This document shows, one piece after another, positions 21,498 through 35,368 of a stretch of 64,000 bases of DNA; the first letter of the stretch is position 1; each line of letters opens with the position of its first letter. The stretch spans positions 310,001 to 374,000 of the forward strand of contig NAJO01000014.1 of assembly GCA_002077065.1 (NCBI GenBank), given 5' to 3'. The position numbers were made by a program, and so were the translations under genes. The DNA is from Cryoendolithus antarcticus (lineage: Eukaryota; Ascomycota; Dothideomycetes; Cladosporiales; Cladosporiaceae). The notes beneath the pieces were generated by a model. That model did not search any database. It was given only the letters and a program-made list of their open reading frames with translations, and was not told the DNA's origin.

Positions 21498-23904
21498 ATG
21501 GCAGATCACAGTAGAAAACCCTCAGGGTCAAGCAGAGCAAGAGCAATACCGAGTGGCAGCTCTTCGCCTTCTCCGCCGGAAATCTCACTCGTCGGCTCTC
21601 CCTCGAGAGCCACTACCACGTCCCGGTTAGCAGAACCTGTAGTCGGGTCACCAGCCCCAAGTCACCTTTCGAGTTCGCGACAAAGCAGATCTGGAGCGCC
21701 GTCTGGTCGAGAGACGCCCTTGGCCGGCGCATCTGGGACTTCTGCGCCAGGACCGGGTGCTTCTTCGCTATCGCAAGCATTGAGAGGATCGCTGGGTCAG
21801 TCTCCTCCGAGGTTCGCGACAGCCTCGCAGGCCGATAGCTTTCGGGGTGGTAGTCCGGTGCGAAAGCAGCCCGCTGGGGAGTATGGGTCCTTCACACCGA
21901 GGTCATATAACACGCAGCTCGGGCGGAGTCCGAGGGCAGCGGAAGACCTTGAGGTGTTGAGACGACATCTTGTTGGACCATCGCAAGCCCCAGCCTCGGA
22001 AGTGGGCTCGTACAGAAAGGGGAGCAATGTCCCAGGACTACAGCCGTCGGAAGATCAGAGCATTGCGGACGAAGATGAATTTTCGAGTCTGCAAATGCAG
22101 GGCGGAGACACCACGCGGCACATTTATCGCTATGCGGAGAAGAAGGAGAGGGAGCAAGCAGAGGCAGATCAGCGGGAGAACGGCAGACTACGAAGAAGCA
22201 TGAGTGTCACTTTGCCTCCGAGAGTCGAGGTGGAGGAGGAAGAAACATCGAACATCAACAAGCCGGGCGGCTTTCGGAGAGACCACCTGCGGCGGACTGC
22301 CGGATCGCCAGCACCTTCGAGTATCACGCAGCGAAGACCAGACTACGGCACAACGCGCGCCTTTACCGAGCCACCTCGACCAAACCAACAATTCGTCACG
22401 AACAACTTCATTGAATTTTTAACCCTCTACGGCCACTTTGCCGGCGAGTCTCTAGACGAAGATGACGAGGTCTTAGAACCAGACGAATACTTCTCCTCCG
22501 ACAACTACGAAGATACAACAACCGACGGCGGTGACCGGCACTCCGACGACGGCGACTGGGGCGAGAACTCCGCCCTCCTAACGCCAGGCAAACGGAAACG
22601 AAGGCGCGCGCGCAAAGAAACCGGCCAAGGCTCCCCAGTCGGTGCCGGCCTATTATTGTTGAAATCCTTCGTCGGCACGGGCGTCCTCTTCCTCCCGCGC
22701 GCCTACCTGAACGGCGGCATGCTCTTCTCAAACATGGTCCTCCTCGGCATAGCGCTGGTATCCTACTACTGCTTCATCCTGCTCGTCGCCGTGCGGCTAA
22801 AAGTCCACGCCTCTTTCGGCGACATGGGAGAGCGAATCTTTGGCTCCTACTTCCGGCACATGATAAATTTCTCCCTCGTAATCTCGCAGATGGGCTTCTC
22901 CTCCGCTTACATAGTTTTCGTGGGCGAGAACTTGCAAGCTTTCATCCTGGCCGTTTCGGATTGCCGGACGTACATCGATATCAAGTGGGTGATCTTGATG
23001 CAGATGATTATCTTTTTGCCGCTGTCGCTCTACCGGAATATTAATAATATTCAGAAGATGGCTCTAGCAGCCGACCTTTTCATTTTGCTGGGACTGGTGT
23101 ACCTCTATTTCTACGACATGAAAACCATCATCCACCAAGGCGGCATCTCGGATATCCAGAACTTCAACCCCAAGGACTGGACGCTCTTCATCGGCACCGC
23201 GATCTTCACCTTCGAAGGCATCGGCCTGATAATCCCGATTCAAGGCGGAATGAAAGACCCGCGCAAATTCCCTACAGTGCTTGCTTCGGTGATGGTGATC
23301 ATATCCGTGGTCTTCATCTCCATGGGCGCATTATCCTACGCAGCATACGGCTCCGCTACCAAGACCGTCATTATCTTGAATCTACCCCAGGACAACAGAC
23401 TAGTGAACGGCGTGCAGTTCATCTACAGTTTGGCCATCTTGCTGAGCACGCCGCTGCAGATCTACCCTGCGATTGAGATTACAAGTCAGCAGCTCTTCAG
23501 TCGAACGGGAAAGTACAACCCCTGGATCAAATGGCAGAAGAACGTCTTCCGCTTCTTCATGGTCATGCTCTGCGCTATGATCGCCTGGCTCGGCGCCAAC
23601 GATCTGGATAAGTTCGTGAGTCTTGTTGGATCTTTTGCGTGTATTCCGTTGGTGTATATATATCCTGTGAGTTCCCCTAATCCCCCATCAATAGCTTGAA
23701 TGGCTTCGCTGACTGCAAGACTAGCCTTTGATGCATTATAGAGCGGTTGCTACAAAGACGTGGCACCGCATTGTAGACGTTCTGCTAGTAATTTTGGGGT
23801 TCGTGGCAATGACGTACACTACAGCGTTGACGGCGCAGAGCTGGGTGAATGGGAAGCAGATCAAGGCACCTGGGTATTGCGATGAGAGGGGGTTTGTGAT
23901 GTGA
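21498..23904 (+). CDS. Vacuolar amino acid transporter, AAAP family (Avt3/Avt4-like)
   Basis: Exons 21498..23666 and 23725..23904 (782 aa); the 58-nt intron has a GTGAGT donor and an ACTAG acceptor. The first 380 or so residues are a cytosolic Ser/Pro/Arg-rich tail ending in KRKRRRARKE. About eleven membrane spans follow, opening with AGLLLLKSFVGTGVLFLPRA, the conserved first helix of the AVT3/AVT4 group that exports amino acids from the vacuole. Other anchors are INFSLVISQMGFSSAYIVF and FEGIGLIIPIQGGMKDP. The last span lies in exon 2 (DVLLVILGFVAMTYTTAL), so skipping the intron would lose it. Substrate is inferred from family. Confidence 0.9.
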
Positions 23905-24289
23905 TTTGGTGAGAATTGCGTGTTGAGAATTAGCGGATGCTTGCGAGCATGGATAGATGATAAAGAGCATTGAGTGGAGCGCAGCCATTGCGCGCGTGAA
24001 TGATGTATAGATGGTTGGTGTAATGTACATATAATATCTACATGCCCATTGGCTCTCGGTCCTTGTACCGCATCCAGATTTCTGCCACATCACCGCACAC
24101 TAACCGGAGTGCCTTGCCTGTACCGCTCTGGTGGCCGCGCAGGGTCACCGAAATTGCAATACGGCCAGAGTCAATCGGCGACCGTGGCAAAACATGGCCA
24201 CAGTAACATCCAAATGCTCGCATGCCCGGACGCCCAGCGTCTCCCATGTACTCGTATGCCGTACTCCAGCCCATGCCACGCTACACTGC
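23905..24289. other. Intergenic region between convergent genes
   Basis: 3' flanks of the transporter (plus) and the mL59 gene (minus). No feature seen beyond likely 3' UTRs. Confidence 0.5.
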
Positions 24290-24829
24290 TCATTTAGGCC
24301 ACTTCTTCCACCCCCTCCCATGTCCCCGCTCCTTCCACTCCCTCACCAAAGCAGGCATCCCCTCCATTGCCTTCCTCCTCCCCTCCAAGCGTCCCTTCAA
24401 CGTTCGCTCCCACAGCTTTCCCTTCACCCGTTTCCCCACTCCAGTCCCCTGCACCCTCAGCCCATTCTCTATCCGCTTCCGCTCCTTCTCGTAGGGGTGT
24501 TTCGGCGAGCTCGGCATTAGCGAGAGGACGTTATGTTGCGCGGCGAGTTTGAAGAGGCCGGCTTGGCGCCGGAGGGAGATGTGAGGGGCGTGCCAGTTTT
24601 GGGTTGTGGGGTTTCGGAAGGCGGCAAAGGGGGAGGGTTTGGTGTGGGTGTGGGGTTTTGATGAGGGTAGGGGAGAAGGAGGGTAGGCGTTGGGGTCTGA
24701 GGGGGAGGTGGTGGAGGTTGTCGACGGGATGGAGGAGGTGAGGGCGGCGAGGGGCGCGGGAGGGAAGCGCGCGAAGAAGTTGAGGAGGCGCGGGGGGAGG
24801 GTTTGCGCGAGGCGGATGTGTTGTTCCAT
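24290..24829 (-). CDS. MRPL25: Mitochondrial large-subunit ribosomal protein mL59 (MRPL25-like)
   Basis: A 179-residue single-exon protein. LPPRLLNFFARFPPAP near the N-terminus and NPTTQNWHAPHISLRRQAG match the fungal mL59 signature, where the protein binds rRNA through a very basic C-terminal half (GKRVKGKLWERTLKGRLEGR). It acts in the mitochondrial ribosome large subunit. A Pro/Ser/Thr-rich insert between the two motifs (residues 35-65) looks lineage-specific. The start codon at 24829 sits close to the conserved motif, as in homologues. Confidence 0.85.
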   Translation of the reverse strand: MEQHIRLAQTLPPRLLNFFARFPPAPLAALTSSIPSTTSTTSPSDPNAYPPSPLPSSKPHTHTKPSPFAAFRNPTTQNWHAPHISLRRQAGLFKLAAQHNVLSLMPSSPKHPYEKERKRIENGLRVQGTGVGKRVKGKLWERTLKGRLEGRRKAMEGMPALVREWKERGHGRGWKKWPK

Positions 24830-25152
24830 GGCGGCGTGGATGGGGGCGGAGAAGGGATGGCGTCGTCAATTCATCTTCAAACCCTCGAGTGTCGCGGGCA
24901 TGTCGATGAGGCGGACCGGATTTATCTTTTGCCGACGTACCTTTGAGCTGTGATGTCGCGTTGTGCATGTGCCTGGAGCTTAGAGGCTCGCGATCAACGA
25001 ACATCCTCCATTACAACGACATCGCATACACTCGCCTCTCCAAATAACCGGGACTTACCAGCAAGCTCTACGGATCGATTGTCAATACCACAACCGAGCA
25101 CTGAGCACACCGAGAAAAGCTTCGATCGACCAAACCTCCACCCGCTGCAACA
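24830..25152. other. Divergent intergenic region (mL59 / Pup3)
   Basis: Short shared promoter region between two housekeeping genes transcribed outwards. No motif singled out. Confidence 0.5.
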
Positions 25153-25893
25153 ATGTCCTCCCCCTTCGCCATAAGTCAGTCGCCTCATCTGAGTGAAGCC
25201 CGAATTATTGACTGACTCTCTCTCCCCAGACGGCGGTGCCTGCGTAGCAATGGTCGGCAAAGACTGCGTGGCCATCGCCTGCGACCTGCGCCTCGGCCTC
25301 CAAGCCATGACAGTCTCCAACAACTTCCCCAAAATCTTCCCCTACGGCTCGCAAGTCCACCTCGGCTTGACAGGTCTCGCCACAGATGTCGCTTCAGTCT
25401 CAGAGTTGTTCAGGTACAAGGTGAATATGTACCGGCTACGGGAGGAGCGGGAGATATCACCGAGGACGTTCGCGAATCTGGTGTCGAGCAGTTTGTATGA
25501 GAAGAGGTTTGGGCCGTGGTTTGTGAGTCCTGTGGTGGCGGGTATTGATGGGACGACGGGGAAGCCATTCATATGCGGGTACGCTATCAGAAACCCATCC
25601 CCCTCCAAGAAAGGGCTGTAGAGCTGACACATGGACTACTTAGCTTCGACTCCATCGGCTGCATCGACTTCGCCAAAGACTTCATCGTCTCCGGCACCGC
25701 CTCAGACCAACTCTTCGGAACCTGCGAAGGCCTGTGGGAACCCGATCTCGAGCCCGAGGACCTCTTCGAAACGATCTCACAGGCACTGCTCAACGCTGTG
25801 GATCGCGATGCGCTGTCAGGTTGGGGCGCGCATGTGTACATCATTGAGAAGGACAAGGTGACGAAGCGGCTGTTGAAGGGGCGGCAGGACTAG
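25153..25893 (+). CDS. PUP3: 20S proteasome subunit beta-3
   Basis: Exons 25153..25174, 25230..25578 and 25644..25893 (206 aa). The first exon codes only MSSPFAI plus one base; introns of 55 and 65 nt start GTCAGT and GTACGC. The protein reads [46 protein letters not shown] across the second junction, and [14 protein letters not shown]. Length and motifs match Pup3, a non-catalytic beta subunit without the active N-terminal Thr and without a long propeptide. Confidence 0.94.
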
Positions 25894-26211
25894 AGGGGTC
25901 AAGGGACCGTGGGAGAAGATATGATGCCGGTAAGGTACGCGGTTTAACCATGGAGCGCGTACTGAAAGGTGACGCACGGACTGAAGGCACTGTGCTTGCG
26001 CCGTAGCGTACATCCAAGCTGAGAGGAGACAGGTTTGCGCCTCCTAACGCAGCCAGGCAATGGCCCCTCTGATCGCAGATGTAAGGTGGCGAGCTGACGA
26101 GCCGGCGAGCAATCACACGTCCGGCGACTGCAGTCACGGGGTCAGGCGAAATGACGAGCATAGAAGTACAATGCATATGCTACATGAACCGATCCGCCTC
26201 GAAGCCGATAT
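25894..26211. other. Intergenic region between convergent genes
   Basis: 3' flanks of the proteasome and mannosidase genes. Nothing further seen. Confidence 0.5.
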
Positions 26212-28703
<2,492 letters not shown>

Positions 28704-29028
28704 GCCAGACTGAGCTGGACTTGAGGTTCTACGAGAAAAGTTGGAAATCTTCGAAATGTACAACTCCAGACATGAGAAGGTCCTCTACAGAATCACATGC
28801 CATGTGTCGACTTCAGCCACAGGGCATGCACCCCAGATTCCTGGCGCGAACCTTGCGAGCTCTTCGACGCCACGTTGTCTATCGTGAAGGCGACAGTCCT
28901 ACATTGCATGAGCCCCTATCATAACCTTGTCGTATATCGATGTGATCGTGAATAACGCCTTGCGTCGCCCACCCTCCCTCTGCATCCCTAGCCGAACGAA
29001 CTCTGGATAACTGGGACTGTGATCGAAG
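28704..29028. other. Divergent intergenic region
   Basis: Promoter space between the mannosidase and the small membrane-protein gene. No motif singled out. Confidence 0.5.
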
Positions 29029-29396
29029 ATGCCTACGCCTATCGATCGAGCCCTGCAGTCGAAGGTAGAGATCAGCCTTGGCCCCATCATCTCTAAATGG
29101 CATACTCTAATCAAAAGCACAGAATCTCTTCCTCGGTTTCGGCGCTCTAGTCACTGCAGTCGCCGCCTGGGGCATCTGGGGTCAAGACATGTTCCCAAGC
29201 TCAGACAATCCGGAGATGTGGACTGAAGATGAGTGCAGGCGATGGCTGGGAGCCGTCAGTGTGCCATTTTTCCGACTTCATAGACTGTAACCCTGCTTAT
29301 ACCGCATTACAGCGAGGCCAGACATCGACGAGCGAAGAGGACGTCGAAGCACTGCGGATCAGGGTCAGGCGAGCGATGGACGGAGGTACGAAGTAG
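29029..29396 (+). CDS. Small single-span membrane protein, three exons (hypothetical, 83 aa)
   Basis: Exons 29029..29064 (MPTPIDRALQSK), 29123..29254 and 29313..29396. Introns of 58 nt each begin GTAGAG and GTCAGT and end CACAG and TACAG; the first has a CTAAT branch site. All phases are 0 and the reading is clean. Exon 2 codes a hydrophobic span (NLFLGFGALVTAVAAWGIWG) then an acidic stretch with MWTEDECRRWLGA. Exon 3 codes EEDVEALRIRVRRAMDGG. The WxxxECRRWL segment looks like a short SAM-like or conserved helical motif found in small fungal proteins. Function unknown; probable organelle membrane location. Confidence 0.72.
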
Positions 29397-29473
29397 TCAG
29401 TGTCGTTGGTGCAGAGGCCCTTGCCTCGTCATATTATGATGTACACGACTATCCTACACTCTACATAATCTTC

Positions 29474-31345
29474 CTACCTATCGCTCGACAGCGCCGGAAA
29501 CAGCACGCCCTGCTCCCCTTTTCCCAGATCCACAAGCGGCGTCCCATACCCATCATCCTTCCCGATTACGCACCACTCCCAGCTCCTACGCTTCGGCGCC
29601 ACACCCAGCATATCCAGCAGTCTACCCGCGGACTCCGGGATGAAAGCCTGCAGACAGATGCCCGCCAGTCTCAGCGTTTCAGCATTGAGGTACACGACCC
29701 GCTCAATAGCTGCTTCCAGGTCCTCGGGGCTTAGGCCAAGTCTGGAGAGCTCGTGCATTTCTTGGCCAGTCGTGTCGGCCATGATGGACCGGAGCTGCGT
29801 CGCCAGAGTCCAAGGCGATGCGTTCTGGAGGTAGCCATTCGCGGAGTGGATGAGTATCATGATCGTTCGTAGCGCGCGATTCGGATGCAAGTCAATCATA
29901 TGTTTCTCCACCTGCCCTGGCAGCGCCCTGACACGGCCATAAAAGCGCCGATGGCTATCATCCTCGTCATGGCCGCTCTCTGTAAACACCGCCGGGTCTT
30001 CCTTGGGATCGAGGTCCGGATGCGCGTACCGCTGCACCGCTTTCCGCACATCCCAATTCTTCGCTCGCATGATCCGGCCGAGAAGATTACCAAGTCCGCC
30101 TTGAAGGTTCTTCTTGTACTTCTCGATGACGAAGCTGTTATCGTAGTCTGCGTCGTCGGTGATGCCGCCTTCGTGGATGAGGTACCAGCGCATTGCGTCT
30201 AGGCCGAAGCGATCAAGAGCGAAGAATGGGTTGACGACGTTGCCAGTCGACTTTGCCATCTTAGCGCGGCCGAGCGTCCAGTGTGCATGTGTAAGGATCT
30301 GCTTGGGGGGAGGCAGGTCTAAAGCCATGAGGAAGGCGGGCCAGTATATGCAGTGGAAACGCGTGATGTCTTTGCCGATGACCTGTATGTCCGGAGGGAA
30401 GCCGGTGGTGGACTCGGAGCCAGGTGTGAAGGGGTAGCCGACGGCGGTCGCATAATTCAGAAGAGCGTCCAGCCAGACATACACAGTTTGCGACTCGTCG
30501 TTGGGTACTCTCACGCCCCAACTCAACCGGCTCGTCGGTCTCGAGATAGACAAATCTTCCAGCTTCTCCGTCACCTGCCCAACAATATCCTCCATCCTCG
30601 TCATCGGCACAATCCAGTCCGGATTAGCAGCATACCACTCCAGCAACCTCTCCCTAAACCCCGAAAGCCTGAAGTGATAGTTCCTCTCACTCGTCCACTC
30701 AACCTCCTTCCCAGTCTCAACACTAACCATCACCTTCCTCCCCGTCGGCGGATCAACAATCAACTGCACCTGCCCTTGAGGGTAAAACGTCTCATCCGAC
30801 ACACTATACCATCCCTCATGCTTAGACTCGTAGATATACCCCCGATCCTGCAACATCTGCCACGCATACTCCACGCCCTCTTTGTGCTTCTGATCCGTTG
30901 TGCGGATGAAGATCTCATTTGAGATGCCTATCCGCTCGGCTAAGTCTTGAAAGACTGCGGCGCCGGTGTCGCAGAAGGTTTTCGGGTCAGTGTTGGCTTT
31001 TGCGGCGGCTTGTTGGATTTTCATGCCGTGCTCGTCGGTGCCTGTGCAGAGGATTGCTGATCGGCCCTTCAAGGTCTGCCAGCGTTTCAGGACGTCCGAG
31101 AGGAGCATGGTGTACATGTGGCCGACATGCGGGGCGGCGTTGACGTAGAAGATGGGGGTCGTGACATAGTATGGTTTAGTCGTCTCAGCCGGGGTCTGCT
31201 GGCTCAGGCTCCGGGTTGAGGGAGGGAGCCATTGAGGGAGCAAGGTGCGGCGGCTTGGACAGATCCATTGGGGTCGCCAGCGACGGATGAGAAGGGATTG
31301 GAGAGGTGTGAGAGACGGACGGGCGACGAATGTGGTCGGTCGCAT
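29474..31345 (-). CDS. MSM1: Mitochondrial methionyl-tRNA synthetase
   Basis: A 623-residue single-exon class I synthetase. The Arg/Ser-rich N-terminus (RRWRPQWICPSRRT) is a mitochondrial targeting sequence. I use the ATG at 31345; the frame extends five codons upstream without an ATG. The HIGH box appears as APHVGHMYT. TDEHGMKIQQAAAK follows, then VYVWLDALLNYATAVGYP. The KMSKS loop reads AKMAKSTGNVV, a Ser-to-Ala variant. The anticodon-binding helical domain fills the C-terminal third. Length agrees with fungal Msm1. Confidence 0.94.
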   Translation of the reverse strand: MRPTTFVARPSLTPLQSLLIRRWRPQWICPSRRTLLPQWLPPSTRSLSQQTPAETTKPYYVTTPIFYVNAAPHVGHMYTMLLSDVLKRWQTLKGRSAILCTGTDEHGMKIQQAAAKANTDPKTFCDTGAAVFQDLAERIGISNEIFIRTTDQKHKEGVEYAWQMLQDRGYIYESKHEGWYSVSDETFYPQGQVQLIVDPPTGRKVMVSVETGKEVEWTSERNYHFRLSGFRERLLEWYAANPDWIVPMTRMEDIVGQVTEKLEDLSISRPTSRLSWGVRVPNDESQTVYVWLDALLNYATAVGYPFTPGSESTTGFPPDIQVIGKDITRFHCIYWPAFLMALDLPPPKQILTHAHWTLGRAKMAKSTGNVVNPFFALDRFGLDAMRWYLIHEGGITDDADYDNSFVIEKYKKNLQGGLGNLLGRIMRAKNWDVRKAVQRYAHPDLDPKEDPAVFTESGHDEDDSHRRFYGRVRALPGQVEKHMIDLHPNRALRTIMILIHSANGYLQNASPWTLATQLRSIMADTTGQEMHELSRLGLSPEDLEAAIERVVYLNAETLRLAGICLQAFIPESAGRLLDMLGVAPKRRSWEWCVIGKDDGYGTPLVDLGKGEQGVLFPALSSDR

Positions 31346-31778
31346 CGTTGGAATGGACAATGTTCAGAGCTTGGGGGGAGCTTCGAAGTCACCTCTGGCG
31401 GGGACTGCCGGGAAGTCAAGCAAAGGCCATATCCTTTGTAATGAACGAATGCGCAACTCTACTGCCCCCATCAACTTACTGTACGGATGCTGAACATACC
31501 GCGCCATCTATAATGCTCCACTCGACATTAATAACGAATTGTAGCTACCTGCAGTGTCATGCGGAGATCGACAGGTACAGGAAGTAAGTGACGTGCACAT
31601 TGCGACTGAATTGACAGCTCGAGGACGGAGTCCACAGCGACAATGACCGTAAGTACATCCATATCTCCTCTTCAGCCATACAGAATTCTCTCGCTCTGCA
31701 GTATATCGTCAGAATCTAGCAGTTTCTCGTCAGGTTTCAGCAGTATCTCGTCAAGTTCTGAGGTAGACATTCGACACC
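31346..31778. other. Divergent intergenic region with a short tandem repeat
   Basis: Separates MSM1 from the MBL-fold gene. Holds three imperfect 21-bp repeats (separate entry). An ATG ACC followed by GTAAGT at 31643-31654 could be a first mini-exon of the downstream gene, but I could not join it convincingly. Confidence 0.45.
31699..31761 (+). repeat. Three imperfect 21-bp tandem repeats
   Basis: Units at 31699-31719, 31720-31740 and 31741-31760/61 share the consensus CAGTwTmTCGTCArrwTyy. They lie immediately before the start codon of the MBL-fold gene, in its probable 5' UTR, and are not in its reading frame. Confidence 0.7.
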
Positions 31779-32866
31779 ATGTCATCTACTCCATCGGCAG
31801 AGCCAAAGCACCGCATCACGCTTTCGCCCAGCTCAGAGCCGCCCACGAGAGACAACGCTTCCGCGCCTCCAACAAGTTTACCGGCTGCAAAGGCGAGCAA
31901 AAGTCACCCTACAGCGCCCTCTGACAAGACCAATGCCTCGCTTTTCTTCGTAGGCACCGCAACAACGGTGCTCGAGTGGCAGGGCATTCGGATTTTGACA
32001 GATCCGAACTTCTTGCATATGGTTAGCAGCAAATCTGGTCCCAGTACGCTTTACCAATGTTGACCCGTTGAAAGGGCGACCACGTCCATCTGGGACCTGG
32101 TGTGACAGGCACCCGCGTCACGAATCCAGCTGTCGACCTGGAAGACCTCCCGAACATCGATCTGATCTTACTGAGCCATTATCACGCGGATCACTTCGAT
32201 GCCAAAGTCGAAGCAAGTCTCCGGAGAGATCTGCCCATCGTCACGACGCCCCACGCAAAAGACTGTTTAGTCGGCAAGAAGGAGGAAGGCGAGCAGTTCA
32301 CTCAAGTCTACGATCTCGATCACTGGGAGACGGGCCTTATCACCCTCCCCTCTGCAGGCGCTGACAAGCCGACCCCGACGATCCGAGTCACAGGCATGCC
32401 AGGCAAGCACGTCCCTCCCGGCCTGCTCTCCCAAGCCAATGACTTGCTTGGCGCCGTCCCTCCAACGAACGGCTGGATGCTCGAGCTTGGTGCATCGCCA
32501 TCTACAAGCGACTTTAAATCGGGCTATCGCATCTACATCTCGGGCGACACTCTTCTGATCGATGACCTGAAAGAGATACCTGCGCGGTACAAGGACCAGA
32601 AGATCGATCTCATGCTCATCCATCTTGGTGGCACGACCATTCCGGGTCCGAAGCTGCCGCTACTGATGGTCACGATGGATGCTGAACAGGGCGTTGGACT
32701 GATGAAGCTGATCGGGGCCGATGTCACGATCCCGATTCACTTTGACGATTATGATGTGTTTCTAAGTCCGCTCGAGGACTTCAAGAAAGCGGTCGAGAGG
32801 GAGAGTCTTGGAGAGAAGGTGGTCTATCTGGATCGAGGCGAAGAGTATAGGTTTGATGTCAAGTAA
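31779..32866 (+). CDS. Metallo-beta-lactamase-fold hydrolase (UlaG/NAPE-PLD-like)
   Basis: Exons 31779..32021 and 32075..32866 (344 aa); the 53-nt intron runs GTTAGC...AAAG in phase 0. After a disordered Ser/Pro N-terminus come FFVGTATTVLEWQGIRILTD, typical of this branch, and the metal-binding LLSHYHADHFD (HxHxDH). Further pieces are GYRIYISGDTLLI with the bridging Asp, LMLIHLGGT, and TIPIHFDDYDVF with the last His. Fungal relatives are uncharacterised intracellular hydrolases. The ATG at 31779 has an ACC context; substrate unknown. Confidence 0.86.
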
Positions 32867-32907
32867 GCTATTGTAGCACCACCGAGGACGCAGAGGATTC
32901 CTCCTTC

Positions 32908-35368
32908 TTACTCCTGCGCTTTTCCCTCTCCACTACCAAGACCATTGACCACACTGTCCCACTCCTTGCTCAGCTCAGCCATCTGCTCGTCCGTCATCGG
33001 GATCTCAAACTCCCCGGCAGCCGCAAGCTGTTCCTCCGTGAATTGAAATTCCACGCCACTCATGTTGCCAAAGTCAGGACCAAACAGCTGCAGGTCAAGC
33101 GCGGCGTCCGCGGCTGGCACCGCGCCAGCGACTAGACCAGGCCCGTTCTCATCGCCTCCGTTTGTACCCAAGGGGGCCGCTTGCGGAGCAGTGTCGACAA
33201 TGAACCCATCACGCGACGCATCAACGCTTAGCTGCTCGTGTGTGCCCGAGCCTGATCCCTCCGCCCTTTGCGCTTCCAACTCCTCAACCTCAGCCTGCGC
33301 CTCAGCAATCTCCCTCTCCTCCCTCTCAAGTTCAGCTTGCTTCTTCAGCTCCGCAAGCTCCTTCTCGATTGCCTCTTCCTCCAATCTCTCCCTCTCAGCC
33401 TCCTCCTTCTCGCGTACCAATCTCTCTTCTTCCACCCTCTTCTCCTCAGCCCTCGTCTGCTCAGCTTCTTCCCGCTCCCTCAGCACACGCTCAGCTTCCT
33501 GGCGCTGTATAGCCTCCCGTTCTTCGGCTTCGCGTTGTGAACGGGCAGCCTCGCGGGCTTGACGCGCAGTCTCTGCTGCAGCCAAGACAGTTGCTTTACG
33601 TTCGCGCTCTGCTGCGATCTCAGCTTGAAGTGCCGCTTTGCGGGCTTGGAGATCCGCGAGGCGGGATCGTCTCGCTGGTGGTGGAGGCGCCGGAGACGAG
33701 GTGCTGGACGTAGGCTGGGCTGACACTGAGAGAGCTAGAATGCCTGGGGAGGTCGCCGATGCTGGTGTCGGGTAGGCAGCAGGTGGAGGTGGGAGCATAG
33801 GCGCGATCGGTACAGTTTGTGACATGCTCGCTGAGGGCGAAGTGTAGGAAGGTCGTTTGCCGAGAGCTGACGGCGCCGGGCTGCCTAGTACTGCAGATGC
33901 AGATGGCGAGTTCGCAGCGGAGATCTTTGCGAAGGCGTCGAATAGGGCACCGCTGAGCACGTTTGGAGCTGGCGCTCGAGGTAGTTGGGCAGGAAGCACC
34001 ACTGGATTCTGCAGGGTGCCGGGCTGCACTGGTCCAGGAAGCAGTAGCGTCGTTTCCAGTGGCGGGTGGCTCGCTACACTGCTTGGTGAGCTCGGCGAGG
34101 CTGTCCCAGAAGTGACGCCGCTACAAGATAGAGGCAGGCGCTGCCCGACTCTCCTCCTCTTGCCCTTAACTGAGTAAGCCTCCTCCGCTGGCTCAGGCGT
34201 AGTGAGTAAGCCCTGCGCTCCACTGCTACCACTGCCAGCTATACGTGCCACAGCACTCCTCTCACTTTTCTTTGGCGACGCCTCAGCCTTGATGAACCGT
34301 CCGACGAGCGGCGCCAATGCGTGACCATTCGTCATCGGCACACATCCAGCCCTCTCAATAGCCTCAAGACTCCTGTAGTAGAACACTATCGTTCCCCAGG
34401 GCGCGTTGCCAGGTCTCGTGTTCCTGTAGTCACGCCAGAAAACATTCGCCTTCTTGTCGGAGATTGGATTCGCATCCTTATAAATATCCAAACCCAGACT
34501 GAAGTCCGGCTTGATGCCAGATCCACGAACGTCCTCAAGAGCAGTCCTCCAGCCTCCAAGAGTGTGATCCGGGTAAGTTGGCTCTCCATCTTTGCCGTAC
34601 TTCTCGCTCTCGACTTGGCAAATTGAAAAGACTAGGGCAATTGACCCCACGCCAAGGTTCGCGCCGCGACCATCGAGCAGGCGATGTGGAGTAGCCGCAG
34701 GCAGTGGCTGGATGATGAGGTCGCCTTCAACAACCTTCGCTCTCCTACCGCGGTCGTTCACGGTCGGATGCGGTACGGTGTATGCGTTTTTGAACTCTAC
34801 CTTCCTGCCAAAGAGTAAGCCTTGTCTGCCGTCGCCAGGACCGGCTTCGACGACGCGATTATTGACGAAAGAGCCATCTGCGAGGAGGTCGATGCGGCAG
34901 TGGAGAAGGGAGCCAGAGATAGTCCCGCTCAGGGTAAGAGTTGCATCAGGGGGCACGGCAACGAAGACTTCCGCTGCGTTTGGGTCGACGGGATGCTGTG
35001 GGAGGGTGTATTCTGAGCAGGGAGTTCCGTTGGCGTAGAGGATGAAGGTCGCCGATTGATCGGTCTTGGGCTTGGTGATGAGCATGTCGGAGACCAGTCG
35101 CGTGTGTCGTGGAAGTGCTGGATCTACCGAGAGAGCGTTGTGTAGACGCGGTTCTGTGGCTGCTGGTAGATGCTGTGGACGCGAAGTGCTCGGAGTAAAG
35201 AGTTCGATGGGACCAGGGGTACCTTTCGATCTTGAGTGTCAGGAGCAAAGATACAGTGTTAGAAAGTTGGACGGTGCAGATTGAGTCTGAAGTAGGCGGG
35301 CTTACCGTCCGAGCACGTGAAGACACACTATTCACTTGATTGGCATGTGGGGTCAATTTCTCGGGCAT
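32908..35368 (-). CDS. Large protein with N-terminal beta-rich fungal domain and long coiled coil
   Basis: The main exon runs from about 35230 to 32908; from the ATG at 35085 it codes 725 aa. Upstream of that ATG the same frame continues with protein-like sequence (PGPIELFTP, RLHNALSVDPALPRHT) back to about 35230, so the true start is probably a first exon at 35368 (MPEKLTPHANQVNS) with a GTAAGC donor near 35305. I could not fix the junction phase. The N-terminal third (TFILYANGTPCSEYTLP, GWRTALEDVRG) looks like the fungal DUF7918-type fold. The middle is Ser/Pro-rich and disordered. Residues of about 475-620 form a Glu/Arg/Ala coiled coil. The C-terminus is acidic (FTEEQLAAAGEFEIP). Role unknown. 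Confidence 0.7.
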
